64,000 nt of DNA from Lachnospiraceae bacterium (GCA_025758065.1 CP107199.1:3259501-3323500); one strand, 5' to 3'. Shown: positions 16,183 through 25,917, numbered from the stretch's first letter. Translations and numbers: made by a program. The notes: generated by a model not told the origin, from the sequence alone.

Positions 16183-18900
16183 ATAGCAATAGGTAAACTT
16201 TTGATATAGTCTCCAGTTTTTCCCCTGCTCCAAACCGTACATGAGACTTTCACCTCATACGGCTTTCCATCAATTACAATTGTTAATTATAGTGGTTATC
16301 AACTTTAGTTACTTGCTTAGGTTAATTATTTTGTTTCTTGCTAACTTCCGAAATTTGTTCAATGTATTAATAAAATCGTTGTAGTCAGAAACTATTTTCT
16401 CAAAGTGACTGAGATATATTTGGATTTTGCCTTCATCTTTTAGGTGGATAAGTTTATGAACATTCTTGTCTACATATAGCAGATTATCATAGCTATTATC
16501 TCCACCGTTTTCTTTAGGCTTTATATGATGAATTTCTCCATCGGTAACAAACAGTTTTGATATTGCACACGTCAGCTGTTGTGCCGATATTTTACTAATT
16601 GAGTTATCCAGGAACTCAACATCATCGTATTTATTTCTTACCCTCCATCGTTCTTTCAGTGCGCCTTCTAAAACGAGTTTCTTGTACCCACTTTTATTTC
16701 TGCCTTCTTCGGTATAAACATTCATATCCTGTGAAAAGTTCATAGGTTTTCTGTGAGAGATATAAACCATTGGGATCAATACAACCTTCCCTATTTTATA
16801 GGTTGTGTAATTGTTCCTTTTTAGATATGTATCTGTGATGTATTTAGAACATGATTGTTTAAATTTCCCTCGTTTGGCAATTGGATTAAGTTTGTTCTCG
16901 ATGAGGTAACTAAGTTCATAAGCAATATCTCCAAAATCATGGTTAATCATTGTTGCAGTGCAGTAGTATTGATGTAGTCCCATGATTTGACTGTTGATTT
17001 GATTTATTTTCTTAATTGCATTCTCACCATTTTTATCAATACTGATAATACTTCGTTTGAGCATTTCTTTTGCTCTTTGCTTGCTCTTATCAGACATATG
17101 ACTACAGATGACATACTTATTCTTTCTCTTGATTAGCTTGATTTTAAATCCTAGGAATTCAGAATACTGTTTTCTCAAATTTACTATTTTAGATTTATCT
17201 TCCGATATATCAAGATTCAATCGTTCCTTAAGCCAATTTTTGGTAGCATTAAATGCTCTGACAGCATCATCATGCGTTTTACACATAATTTTAAAATCAT
17301 CTGCGTATCTCACTATATGAATTTTCTTAAGATTGGTTTTGCTTTTTTTGCTTTGTACACTTTCAGGCTTACAATTTCCACTAAATTTAATTGTTTCATA
17401 TTGTGAACTTATCCACCAATCCAGCTCATTTAACACAATATTACTTAACAGAGGTGATAAAATTCCCCCTTGAGGAGTTCCTTTCTCTGGAATGCCTTCG
17501 CCTACTATTTCAGCTTTTAACATTTTTGATATTATTGAAAGAAGCCTTTTATCTCTAATTCCAAGAGTCCACATTTGCTTAATAAGTTTATTGTGGTCAA
17601 TGTTGTCAAAGAAACCTTTTATGTCTATATCTACACAATAAAAATATTGTTTAACTTGGGCCAATGTCATCATTCTACTCACTGCATACTTTGTACTTCT
17701 TAGTGGCCTAAATCCATAATTGTGAGGATGAAATTTGGCTTCGCATATCGGTTCCAGAATCTGTTTGATACATTGCTGTATCAATCTGTCTTCAAATGTC
17801 GGTATTCCTAAGGGTCTTTCCTTTCCATTAGTTTTTGGTATGAACACTCTTCTGACTGACATCGGTTGAAAATTTGCCAATCTGGATCTGACTAGACTGA
17901 CCAATTCATCCATCGGAATATTGGCATAGTCTTTAACCGTTTTTCCATCAGTTCCCTTCGTATTACTTCCTGTGTTTCGTTTGATATTTCTATAGGCTAA
18001 TAAAATGTTATCTTCACTAATAATTAATTCATACAGCTTATAAAAGTTATTACCATTTTTACTTTGAGCGTATAATTTATCTGTGATTTTACTCATGTCA
18101 TAATACGCTTCTTCCGCTCTAAGTCTTGTTTCTAAAGCCAAGTTGTCAACCTCCTTCTCAAAAGGATAGTTTCTCTTAGTCTTACTCGAACCAACTTATA
18201 ATTAACCCAAAATAATTATTCAATTGTAATTGACTAAAGGCTATCCCTCAGCTGTGTTTCCATAGCTTCATTGGTACTGTGCCTTCGCTCTCATTGGAAT
18301 TAAAATGAGTTATAGTCAAATTCTTTTCCTCATTAACCGAACATCTCATTGATTATATGATTTTCATTTCGGTTTCCAACTTTCCACGTTCCAATTTCTC
18401 TATCCATCATATATGAACTTAGGATTCCTCTATGAACCTTCCACATATCTTAGTCCTGTAAACTAACAAGGTCTTTCATAACCACGATTCTTACTAAACC
18501 CCATGCAGATAGTACAAAAGTACTAAATATCTTTCGATATTTTCGGCATTTAGATTCTTTACTTCGAGGATTCGTCAGCCAAGCATTACTTGTACATACT
18601 ATCCATATTCACCTTTTTCGGATGCCCGGCCTATCGTAAACCATATATTACTTCCAAATTTTCAAGCAGGCGGACTCTAGTCACTTTTATACCAACTTAT
18701 ACTCATATGTTTTCTTACTTAGGTCTCTTCAGCCGTCTTCAACGAGCTTCATACAATAATATATAATCACTATTATCGCATGTCGTAGTATTAGCAATAG
18801 TCCTTCAGGGCGTTACTCCATCATTTGACTATTCAAGAAATTAGTTCTTTTTCTTTAAACAAAGAAACGGTTAATCTTTTCAATTAACAACGTGTCGCAC
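16183..18900 (-). mobile_element. Intact group II intron (2,718 bp) inside a metallophosphoesterase gene
   Basis: On the minus strand the intron starts GTGCGACACGTTG and ends ...CTATTGCTAT (AY ending). Near its 3' end, GATGGAAAGCCGTATGAGG, TGAAAGTCTCATGTACGG and TTTGGAGCAGGGG form domain V. A complete reverse transcriptase gene lies inside (16309-18141). The boundaries are fixed by the host gene: removing exactly these bases rejoins ...AAC CAT G and AG AAT TTT in frame across the catalytic GNHE motif. Flanking exon bases are the expected binding sequences for the ribozyme, though the pairing has not been worked out base by base. Confidence 0.85.
16309..18141 (-). CDS. ltrA: Group II intron reverse transcriptase/maturase with HNH endonuclease
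   Basis: The 610-residue protein has the usual three parts. The palm shows YGFRPLRSTKYAV (142-154), DIDIKGFFDNIDH (171-183), EKGTPQGGILSPLLSNI (219-235) and the active-site IVRYADDFKI (276-285). A maturase domain follows, and then a C-terminal HNH nuclease with DGEIHHIKPKENGGDNSYDN and LLYVDKNVHKLIH. The full set allows retrohoming: reverse splicing into DNA, second-strand cleavage by HNH and cDNA synthesis. The length and key residues are complete, so the intron is probably active. The start MALETRLRAEEAYYD follows GAGGTTGACAACTTGG-like sequence. Confidence 0.9.
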   Translation of the reverse strand: MALETRLRAEEAYYDMSKITDKLYAQSKNGNNFYKLYELIISEDNILLAYRNIKRNTGSNTKGTDGKTVKDYANIPMDELVSLVRSRLANFQPMSVRRVFIPKTNGKERPLGIPTFEDRLIQQCIKQILEPICEAKFHPHNYGFRPLRSTKYAVSRMMTLAQVKQYFYCVDIDIKGFFDNIDHNKLIKQMWTLGIRDKRLLSIISKMLKAEIVGEGIPEKGTPQGGILSPLLSNIVLNELDWWISSQYETIKFSGNCKPESVQSKKSKTNLKKIHIVRYADDFKIMCKTHDDAVRAFNATKNWLKERLNLDISEDKSKIVNLRKQYSEFLGFKIKLIKRKNKYVICSHMSDKSKQRAKEMLKRSIISIDKNGENAIKKINQINSQIMGLHQYYCTATMINHDFGDIAYELSYLIENKLNPIAKRGKFKQSCSKYITDTYLKRNNYTTYKIGKVVLIPMVYISHRKPMNFSQDMNVYTEEGRNKSGYKKLVLEGALKERWRVRNKYDDVEFLDNSISKISAQQLTCAISKLFVTDGEIHHIKPKENGGDNSYDNLLYVDKNVHKLIHLKDEGKIQIYLSHFEKIVSDYNDFINTLNKFRKLARNKIINLSK

Positions 18901-19123
18901 CATGGTTCCCGTCCACGAACAGTGTGGTATATGGTCTTTCCTCCAGCCAGTCGAGCAGCTGCTTCTCCCGTTTGCTTTCCTTATCCTCTGCCCATACCAG
19001 TCCAAAGTCTCCGCAGATGATCATGTAATCATCGTGCGTCAGCTCTTTCTGTTCCGGGAAATTCTCCGTATTGAAGCGGTCCGGTTCCGCGTGAATATCC
19101 CCTGTCACGTAAATTCTTCCCAT
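18901..19123 (-). CDS. Metallophosphoesterase, 5' exon
   Basis: ATG at 19121-19123 lies after AAAGGAGAAAAGAAAA. The exon codes for MGRIYVTGDIHAEPDRF and continues through MIICGDFGLVWAED to VDGNH. These give motif I (GDIH, residues 8-11), motif II (GDFG, 38-41) and the first three residues of motif III (GNHE, 72-75). Translation past the intron boundary would add only a few residues and stop. It begins 60 bp after the stop of the short tniQ gene and looks like the last gene of the tnsABC-tniQ operon. Confidence 0.8.
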
Positions 19124-19182
19124 TTTTCTTTTCTCCTTTTTTTACATGATTCCGTTCTGATTCTACAAGGAGCTTACTGACA

Positions 19183-21267
19183 TCATACCATTCCGTCATG
19201 TTCCTGTACAGTCCCGCTCTCGGCAGCCTGATCTGCACCGTCATGTTCTCCCGGAAGCTTCTTTTCCGACAGGACGTATTCGCCGTATCCGATCCGTTCC
19301 AGATAATCGTTTCTTACCAGCCATCGCATCAAGTCCTGCACCTGTTTCAGCGGCAGGATGTCAGCCGAGTCCCTTGGACTCCAGAAGCCCTTCCTTCGGC
19401 AGATTTCCTTTGCGGATAAATAAATCATTGCCTCTTTTCTTTGTATCGGTTTCGGCTTTGCCAGCCGGTGCGTAAAAAGCTTTGATTCCGTGGGTCTGGA
19501 CAGTTCCTGCATGATGCATCCGGAATCCCGGAAGAATCTTTCTCCGTTTTCGCCTTCGATGCAATATCTGACGTTTTTCATGTCCGTAATGCGGTAGTAC
19601 CCTCCGGTGCATGTGTTAAGCGCCTCTTCCAGTTCCGTTCTTCGAATTGCCTTGTGGCACAGGTTGCATCTTCTCCCGCGGAGAAAATCATTCGGAATCA
19701 TCTCCGTAACGGTTCCGCATGCCCGGTGTCTGATCAGTATCCGGCTTCTCAAATCCGTGAAGCCGCTCATCGGCTCGTATTCGTCTCCTGCCAGTTCCCG
19801 CATCCGTTCCCGGAAATCTTCCGGGGAATTCCTTGGGGCACGCCGTCTTCCGCATGCCATGCAGGTCGGCCTCTTCTCAAAACGGCTCAGTTCCCACTGA
19901 AAGGTCTGACCGCATACCTCATGTTTTAACAGGACGATGTGGTCTTTCCTGCCTCCGATGTACCGGATCAGGGAAAAACCGGGATCCGCCGTACGGACAC
20001 GCCTTGACGCATCCTCGAACGTGATCCATTTCTCGCATCCGCATCTCTTCTGCATCCAGATTGCCTCCGTCAGGATGGTTTTCCGGATTTTTCCGCAGCT
20101 CTTATGGAGGATGCCGACCCGCTCGTCCATGTTCCCTTCATTGATTTCTTCTGCCAGTTCGTAATTCCCGTCTCCGAGAAAAGAGAGCCTCCGGTTGATC
20201 CGCTGCTGCAGTGACATCCCGGCTTCGCAAAAAGGGCAGCCGCATCCCAAGCCGAGCGCATACGGATGGATATGAAACTCCTTACCGCAGGCATCGCACC
20301 TCAGACGCACCAGTCTGCCGAATTCGGACACCGGGCGGAACCGTCCCCGGATTACATCCGCAAAAGGCTGTTCCAGCTCCCCGCAAAACCGCTTTGCCCT
20401 TTCTTCCAGAACGGCATATTCCCCGAACAGGAACACGGTGAACGCCATGAATTCCTCCATCCCGATCCACCGTTCCATCCGCATTTTCCGTACCTGTTTT
20501 TCGCATTCCCCGTGAAAATAAGGAAGAAAGCCCGCCGCCTCCACCGCTTCGGGAAGATTCCTTCCGATTCCGGTTTCTTCCATGCGTTCCGAACAAAGTG
20601 CCTGCAGTCCGCGAAGATCCAGAAACAGCGGCCGTTCCTGCATCTCTTTGGCAAACCGGGCAATCTTCCGTTCCGTTTCTGGATCCCCGATCGGTTCCTT
20701 TTCCGGTCCGACGGCTCCTTCCCCATCCGGGTCAATCACGTTCTGTTTCCGGAAGGAAAGAACCTGCAGGGGCACCCCGTGAACGGCGCATACCCGCACC
20801 CCGGGCAGATGGTGCCAGGTGCGCAGATAGGAAAAACCGTACCGCTCCCGGTCCTGCCGCCTGCATTCCGGGCATGACAGGAATTCCGTAATCATGTTCC
20901 AACGGTTTCCGTTCCCGGTCATGGCGGTCCCTTTTGCCCGCAGGATATACTGCGTCCATCTGGCCTGGTTTCCGTATATCAGGAACGGGAAAACGGCATA
21001 CAGCGGCGTCATCCGCCCAAGCAGTTCATCCGCGGAAGGAAAGAACGGGACCTGTCCGTATTCCGAACAGATCCGGTCCAGATCCCGGATGAAATCAACC
21101 CTTGTAATCCAGGATGACGGTTTCTCTGCATGCAGTACGGTCCTTTCGGCCAGGAACCGTGTCCCGAATTCTTTGATCGACGTGTATCCGTTTTCCAGTG
21201 ACAGCCTTGAAAGCCAGCCGTAAAGCAGCTCATCTTCCATCGGTCTCACACATACCGGCATGATCAT
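19183..21267 (-). CDS. tniQ: TniQ/TnsD-like target selector with four zinc-ribbon repeats (operon copy)
   Basis: The 694-residue protein begins MIMPVCVRPMEDELLYGWLS and carries the TniQ zinc site as CPECRRQDR (132-140) and HHLPGVRVCAVH (152-163). Four C-x2-C repeats follow, near residues 324-347 (CDACG ... CPFC), 388-411, 449-472 (CGQ ... CMACG) and 514-537 (RHRACGT ... CNLC). The last part ends in a helical segment similar to the longer paralogue. It starts 12 bp after tnsC in the operon and so is the obvious partner of this TnsC. TniQ/TnsD binds the target site and recruits TnsC. The rsfS end at 44.02 kb is a candidate site. It is longer than classical TnsD (about 500 residues), mainly through the ribbon repeats. 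Confidence 0.85.
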   Translation of the reverse strand: MIMPVCVRPMEDELLYGWLSRLSLENGYTSIKEFGTRFLAERTVLHAEKPSSWITRVDFIRDLDRICSEYGQVPFFPSADELLGRMTPLYAVFPFLIYGNQARWTQYILRAKGTAMTGNGNRWNMITEFLSCPECRRQDRERYGFSYLRTWHHLPGVRVCAVHGVPLQVLSFRKQNVIDPDGEGAVGPEKEPIGDPETERKIARFAKEMQERPLFLDLRGLQALCSERMEETGIGRNLPEAVEAAGFLPYFHGECEKQVRKMRMERWIGMEEFMAFTVFLFGEYAVLEERAKRFCGELEQPFADVIRGRFRPVSEFGRLVRLRCDACGKEFHIHPYALGLGCGCPFCEAGMSLQQRINRRLSFLGDGNYELAEEINEGNMDERVGILHKSCGKIRKTILTEAIWMQKRCGCEKWITFEDASRRVRTADPGFSLIRYIGGRKDHIVLLKHEVCGQTFQWELSRFEKRPTCMACGRRRAPRNSPEDFRERMRELAGDEYEPMSGFTDLRSRILIRHRACGTVTEMIPNDFLRGRRCNLCHKAIRRTELEEALNTCTGGYYRITDMKNVRYCIEGENGERFFRDSGCIMQELSRPTESKLFTHRLAKPKPIQRKEAMIYLSAKEICRRKGFWSPRDSADILPLKQVQDLMRWLVRNDYLERIGYGEYVLSEKKLPGEHDGADQAAESGTVQEHDGMV

Positions 21268-21278
21268 GTTATGAAGCC

Positions 21279-22916
21279 CTATCCTTTCTCGATGCAGTTC
21301 ATCAACGTGTTTTCAATCTCCTTCATTTTTCCGTCATCCCCGGCTGCCTGTTTTGTCCCGGCTGTCCGTCTTTTTCCTTTCCCGACTTTTTTCAATACGG
21401 CAAGAACCCTCTGGACACGTTCTCCCTTGGCGGCCTTTTTGAATCCATCTTCCTGCTCCGCTTTTGCAAAGGCTTTCCGTATCTGAAGCTCCGAATATTC
21501 CGGATAACAATCTGAAATGGATCCCATCATCTGAGAAAGAATCATGTCGCGGTCATAATGATTATCAATATTTTCCTTCGCTTCCCGGCGGAATGCTTCC
21601 ACGACTTTTCTTTCCTCATCCGCCAGGGCTGACTGCTGAATATCCATCAGCATATTTTCACGAAGTTCCAGAAATCGCTCTTCATTCTCAATCAGGGATT
21701 CCTTTAACAGCCCCCGCATTTCCTTGATGTGTTTCTCGGCAACCTTATGAACAAACACTTCATCAATAGTCGGCTGCTCCTCATTGCTTAATACCTCAAA
21801 CTGCATCATCATCCATAACGTTGTCAGAAGATCGATGCTTCCGCAGCTTTCCTCATACATGCTATTTTCAAGTCCCTCCGTCAGGGGTGCCGGTTCGTCC
21901 AGCCACTGGTATTTCCAGATTCTCTCGATAATCTCGCTCATGAACTTCTTGTCTTTGCAGTAAGAATCTGCCCGGATAATTGTGCTTGCCATGCGTCTCT
22001 GGATCCGCAGCATGCCTCCCCATAACCGGCATGCTTCCGAGGTTCCGATTGCCACGATTGCAACGCCAGTCTGAGCCGTGATTGTCAGGAAATTCTCAAA
22101 ACTTTTCGCGCTGCTCTGTGAAAAATCCAAAAACTGGATCTCGTCAATCGCAATCGCGCCAATATGATACAGTTCAATCCACCCACAGATGATGGAAACA
22201 ATCTTTCCTAAATTCGCCTTACCCGAAATCACATTCAAATGATCTTCCCCTGTATCCAGCAGCTGGTCAAGCTGCTTGGCGAATGATAAGAACAATGCCG
22301 TTAAGTTGGAATTCGAAAATGCCGTCAAACGAATAATCGGAATCTGCGTGTAAAATCCATCCGGGAAGGTGTGGCGGATGACCCGCGGATACTTCGCGCA
22401 TGTCAGGTCAAAAGCGGTCGATTTGCCTACTCCGGATGTTCCGACAATGGAGAAGCCTAGTACGTTGGCAGAAATATCATTCGCATATGAAATAATATTG
22501 GTCTCCATCTCCTCGCCCGCAACTTTGATCGGTCTGGCCATAGCCGTTATTCCGTTCCGTCTGCTGGCGTATGACGAAATCAAAGCCGTGGACAAGTGGT
22601 ATTCAATAAGCGAATGGAACGGAATCGGATAACGGATCTTTTTCAGACTGATCAGTTGACGTTTCCGCTCAGACAGCGAGGCCATTTTCACCTTTGCCGG
22701 GTCATATCCGGAAATGGGGATATTGTTCTGTTTGAGCAGTTCAGTGATATCCGCTGCACGCGGCAATGAACAAATGTCCGGATTTCCAAGATGTCCGTTC
22801 TGCTTCCAGTAGCGTGCCTCCACACAATCTTCCACTGACAGATCCACGCCGTCATACAGATTTTTTCCGCCGGCCGGTTCCACATAATCAAGATTCATGT
22901 TCTTAACAAATTTCAT
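21279..22916 (-). CDS. tnsC: Tn7-like AAA+ regulator TnsC
   Basis: The 545-residue protein has a Walker A motif IVGTSGVGKSTAFD (157-170), a Walker B AIAIDEIQFL (254-263) and an arginine-rich sensor region (ACRLWGGMLRIQRRMASTI). In Tn7 systems TnsC forms ATP-bound filaments on DNA, links the target selector to the transposase and blocks repeated insertion nearby. The long N-terminal part (RYWKQNGHLGNPDICSLP) probably contacts TniQ or TnsA/B, while the C-terminal lysine-rich end (KKVGKGKRRTAG) may bind DNA. It is encoded 24 bp after tnsB in the same operon. Confidence 0.85.
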   Translation of the reverse strand: MKFVKNMNLDYVEPAGGKNLYDGVDLSVEDCVEARYWKQNGHLGNPDICSLPRAADITELLKQNNIPISGYDPAKVKMASLSERKRQLISLKKIRYPIPFHSLIEYHLSTALISSYASRRNGITAMARPIKVAGEEMETNIISYANDISANVLGFSIVGTSGVGKSTAFDLTCAKYPRVIRHTFPDGFYTQIPIIRLTAFSNSNLTALFLSFAKQLDQLLDTGEDHLNVISGKANLGKIVSIICGWIELYHIGAIAIDEIQFLDFSQSSAKSFENFLTITAQTGVAIVAIGTSEACRLWGGMLRIQRRMASTIIRADSYCKDKKFMSEIIERIWKYQWLDEPAPLTEGLENSMYEESCGSIDLLTTLWMMMQFEVLSNEEQPTIDEVFVHKVAEKHIKEMRGLLKESLIENEERFLELRENMLMDIQQSALADEERKVVEAFRREAKENIDNHYDRDMILSQMMGSISDCYPEYSELQIRKAFAKAEQEDGFKKAAKGERVQRVLAVLKKVGKGKRRTAGTKQAAGDDGKMKEIENTLMNCIEKG

Positions 22917-22940
22917 GATTTTTTCCGTCCTTTCTGCATT

Positions 22941-25127
22941 CTACACACCAAAATATTTTGTCATCCCGCTAAAATCGTCCGGGAGCACTTCAAGTACCTT
23001 TTCGGTTGCTTTAGGTGCCTTATCTTTCACCTTTTCCGTAACGTTCTCTTTTTCCGTTTCCGGCTTCTTTTGAAGGACATTCGCATCCGGCAGTCCGGTC
23101 ACGACATCCTCTCCGCCTACCGTAAGGCGCTCCGCAAGCGTATTCTGGAGTTGTCCGTTTTCCTGTTCCTGTTTTCTGGCCTCCCGAATATTTTTCTTTC
23201 TGTTTTTCCCGGCATTCTGCAGCTTTTTCGCCGTTGTGATGACATCCGCCATGTCACGCTGGACAGCGACCTGCTGTTCCAGATCATATGCCTCCAGGCT
23301 ACGGCTGGTATCCTTTCTCCGTTTCCAGAGCTCATCATATTCTTTCCAGCTCATGTCTCTGAATGTTCTCTGTTCCTCCCGGATCTCGTTCAGGGCGATG
23401 ACATGCAGTGCACCATCTTCCATTAAATACACGTTATTGATGCTCCGCGGGTCGTAGCGCACACCCGGTAATGCTTCTTTTTTCTTTCCTGTCTTCCACA
23501 TTTTCTCCAGAAGCCACTGTTCTCCGTTTTCATAAAAGAGCCCGCGGTATGTAACGCCCCGCCTGGAGATCTGGAACTTCCTGTCCGTTTTCAGAAGTGC
23601 GAAAAATGCAGTCTTTTTCGTACTCTCTGTCAGCCACCGAGGTGTCATCAGATACTCACATCCGTACTGCCAGATGGAAGCCGGGATTGGCGGAACATCT
23701 GCCTGAATCATTTCCTTCGTCAGAGGGTATCCGTCCCGTTTGTGCTGGTTAAAATAAACGACAAAGCGATACGCCATGCGACGAATATCGTCCAGGTCGG
23801 TGCAGGCCGTTTCATAGTGCTTCGAGTCATGCGTTTTCATAATGACTCCCGTTCCACCAGCTGCGCTGCGCACGAGCTCCTGGAACTGATGGAACGACTG
23901 CTCAACGATGCCTTTCATGGAACCCGTGGCCGGAGGTGCCAGAACAATGTTCATTCCGATTTCCCGGCCGACACGCCTCATATCTTCTGATGTGTATTCG
24001 GAACCGTGGTCCGTGCGCAACTCCTGCGGAATGAATCCCATCGGACAAACCTCTGACGGTGCGGTCAGACCGTATTTTGCATACTGCTCACGGCCGTCAA
24101 AAAACAGCGCCATAAGTAAATTTGTGATTCCAACAAAGCTATTGTTTGCGTAATCGACCCAGCAGCCTACAATACAGCAGGAATAAACGTCGATTGCGAG
24201 GTACATGACTGCGCGCCCGACCACCTGCCTGCTGTCCCGTGTGGACACGTTGATCATGTCGATTTCCACCTCATCGACCTCCACGATATGGCCGGGACCG
24301 GCACAGCCGCTCTGGCTGTTTCCCTGAAGAAGCCTTGCGTTGTTTCTCCGCTCCTTCGCGCTCATCTTTAACGGCATGATGCCGTTTTCGCCTCCCTGCT
24401 TTTTGCAGTAGGTCCAGAAACGTTTGTAGGTGGGGATTTCTTCCAACGGGAGCATCTTTTGGACCAGGGCACCGTCAACGTATTCCTGCGTCATGTAGTG
24501 CTTTCCGACGAGATAACGGTATGCCGATTTAAGTGACACTCCGGCCTCTTTTCCTTTCAGGAAATACTGATAGCCGTCCTGGAAAATCTCTTCCAGGCGT
24601 TCGTCATTGGCAACTGTCTTATCACCATGTCCACGGACGGAATCTCCTGTTTTATAGTCATTCACTCTGTTTTTCTCGCCTTTTCTTCCATCAACCAGGG
24701 AATACCGATTACGTCCTGACTGAAGGTAAAGCCTAATCAGCTTATAAACAGTTGTCTTACGGCAACCCAGCTCCTGCATGAGCGCTTTTACTTCCGACTT
24801 GGTTTCTTTTGATGAAATTCTTTCCCATGCCGGATACATACTCTGAAGCATACGTTCCATCGCTTTTGCTTTACGCGCTATCTCTTCTTCCTCATCCAAC
24901 GTAAGGTTCTTAATCCGGTAATCATCATTCCATTCAACCTTTTCAAATTCGCCAAGATTCATCCGGTATTTTAAAAGCTCCGTGGAAAAACGTACAATAT
25001 TTAACCTGCTTACATCCAGCTGTACGAATATTACCGTTTTTTCCGTCAGTACAAGAATTCGATAATATTCCTGATCCGCATGTATTACATCACCTGCCTG
25101 TAACTGCGGCTGTCCTTTATTTTCCAT
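22941..25127 (-). CDS. tnsB: Tn7-like DDE transposase TnsB
   Basis: The 728-residue protein has an HTH region (LGCRKTTVYKLIRLYLQSGR, about 120-139) and the DDE integrase core HIVEVDEVEID (D285), LRTDHGSEYT (D373) and STGSMKGIVEQSFHQ (E409), with the usual spacing. TnsB binds the repeats at the transposon ends and joins 3' ends to the target. A basic, lysine-rich C-terminus follows. The start overlaps the end of tnsA by 11 bp, so the two are translationally coupled, which fits a TnsAB heteromeric transposase and cut-and-paste movement. All three catalytic residues are present. Confidence 0.9.
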   Translation of the reverse strand: MENKGQPQLQAGDVIHADQEYYRILVLTEKTVIFVQLDVSRLNIVRFSTELLKYRMNLGEFEKVEWNDDYRIKNLTLDEEEEIARKAKAMERMLQSMYPAWERISSKETKSEVKALMQELGCRKTTVYKLIRLYLQSGRNRYSLVDGRKGEKNRVNDYKTGDSVRGHGDKTVANDERLEEIFQDGYQYFLKGKEAGVSLKSAYRYLVGKHYMTQEYVDGALVQKMLPLEEIPTYKRFWTYCKKQGGENGIMPLKMSAKERRNNARLLQGNSQSGCAGPGHIVEVDEVEIDMINVSTRDSRQVVGRAVMYLAIDVYSCCIVGCWVDYANNSFVGITNLLMALFFDGREQYAKYGLTAPSEVCPMGFIPQELRTDHGSEYTSEDMRRVGREIGMNIVLAPPATGSMKGIVEQSFHQFQELVRSAAGGTGVIMKTHDSKHYETACTDLDDIRRMAYRFVVYFNQHKRDGYPLTKEMIQADVPPIPASIWQYGCEYLMTPRWLTESTKKTAFFALLKTDRKFQISRRGVTYRGLFYENGEQWLLEKMWKTGKKKEALPGVRYDPRSINNVYLMEDGALHVIALNEIREEQRTFRDMSWKEYDELWKRRKDTSRSLEAYDLEQQVAVQRDMADVITTAKKLQNAGKNRKKNIREARKQEQENGQLQNTLAERLTVGGEDVVTGLPDANVLQKKPETEKENVTEKVKDKAPKATEKVLEVLPDDFSGMTKYFGV

Positions 25128-25806
25128 CCCGGTACCTCCTGTAAGTTTCTCTGATATTCTCTTCGTTCCCTCTTACCAGACTTGCAAACCGTACGATTTC
25201 CCCATCCATGGGGATTGATACAGCTTTATGCGCGACTAGGTATTTCAGCATGGTTTCCGTTCCCGTCACATGAGCTGAATCATAGTACGCCATACAATGT
25301 TCAATGTTGACCGCGAGCGTTTTATTCAGGTTCTCCCGTAAGACAATCCGGAAATCGATGCCATATCGCTTCCAGTATTCCATCTCAATATATTGCCGAA
25401 CCAAAAGAGTTTGGTATTTCGGCGATTCCGGATTAAACTCTTCCGCTCCTGACTTGATGCTGTATGCAATCCTGCTGCCGTTACGGAATGTAATGAGAAA
25501 ATCCGTGGACAGGACATTCCGCGGAATGCGAAATCCATGTTCCTCACAAATGTTCCGTACCGTCTCGGAAGAAAGCATCATCTGTTCCTGAATCTGTGCC
25601 ACGTCATCGCGAAAACGCATGATCCAGAAAAATTCCTTTTCGCCCATGGATAACGTATCCACGGTTCTCTCCGCAATCGGATCGTATATTGCCGTTGATG
25701 TTCCGATACTGCCGATTTCATTTGCTTTAATGAATCCGACATACAGGTTTCCGGTTCCGAGGCAGCGCCCTTCCTGTCGTTTTTTTGCGTCGCTTTTCTG
25801 CTTCAA
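25117..25806 (-). CDS. tnsA: Tn7-like endonuclease TnsA (TTG start)
   Basis: A TTG at 25804-25806 lies 6 bases after GAGGAGG and is the likely start. A more distant TTG at 25827 would overlap the ribosome binding site. The 229-residue protein shows the TnsA nuclease residues in order: SMGEKEFFWIM (E56 or E58), STDFLITFRNG (D102) and IAYSIKSG (K118). TnsA cuts the 5' strands at the transposon ends so the element leaves the donor. It is the first gene of the tnsABC-tniQ operon and has the TTCCATAATT motif 20 bases upstream. Confidence 0.85.
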   Translation of the reverse strand: MKQKSDAKKRQEGRCLGTGNLYVGFIKANEIGSIGTSTAIYDPIAERTVDTLSMGEKEFFWIMRFRDDVAQIQEQMMLSSETVRNICEEHGFRIPRNVLSTDFLITFRNGSRIAYSIKSGAEEFNPESPKYQTLLVRQYIEMEYWKRYGIDFRIVLRENLNKTLAVNIEHCMAYYDSAHVTGTETMLKYLVAHKAVSIPMDGEIVRFASLVRGNEENIRETYRRYRDGK

Positions 25807-25825
25807 TTTTTCACCTCCTCGGTCC

Positions 25826-25835
25826 AATTATGGAA
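25826..25835 (-). promoter_or_regulatory. TTCCATAATT motif before tnsA
   Basis: A minus-strand copy directly before GGACCGAGGAGG, 20 bases from the TTG start. If its CATAAT is the -10 box, the tns transcript would begin almost at the ribosome binding site. Confidence 0.65.
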
Positions 25836-25917
25836 CATTCCGGTCCATACCCTTTTATCTGCAGGGATCATGGAATATAAAAATCTCTTTTCTTCTTGAA
25901 AAAAAATCCCTTGTATC

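Noticed and set aside
20266..20877. Long open frame on the plus strand, rich in proline and phenylalanine
   Set aside because: Antisense to tniQ (operon copy), with shadow composition and no start signal.
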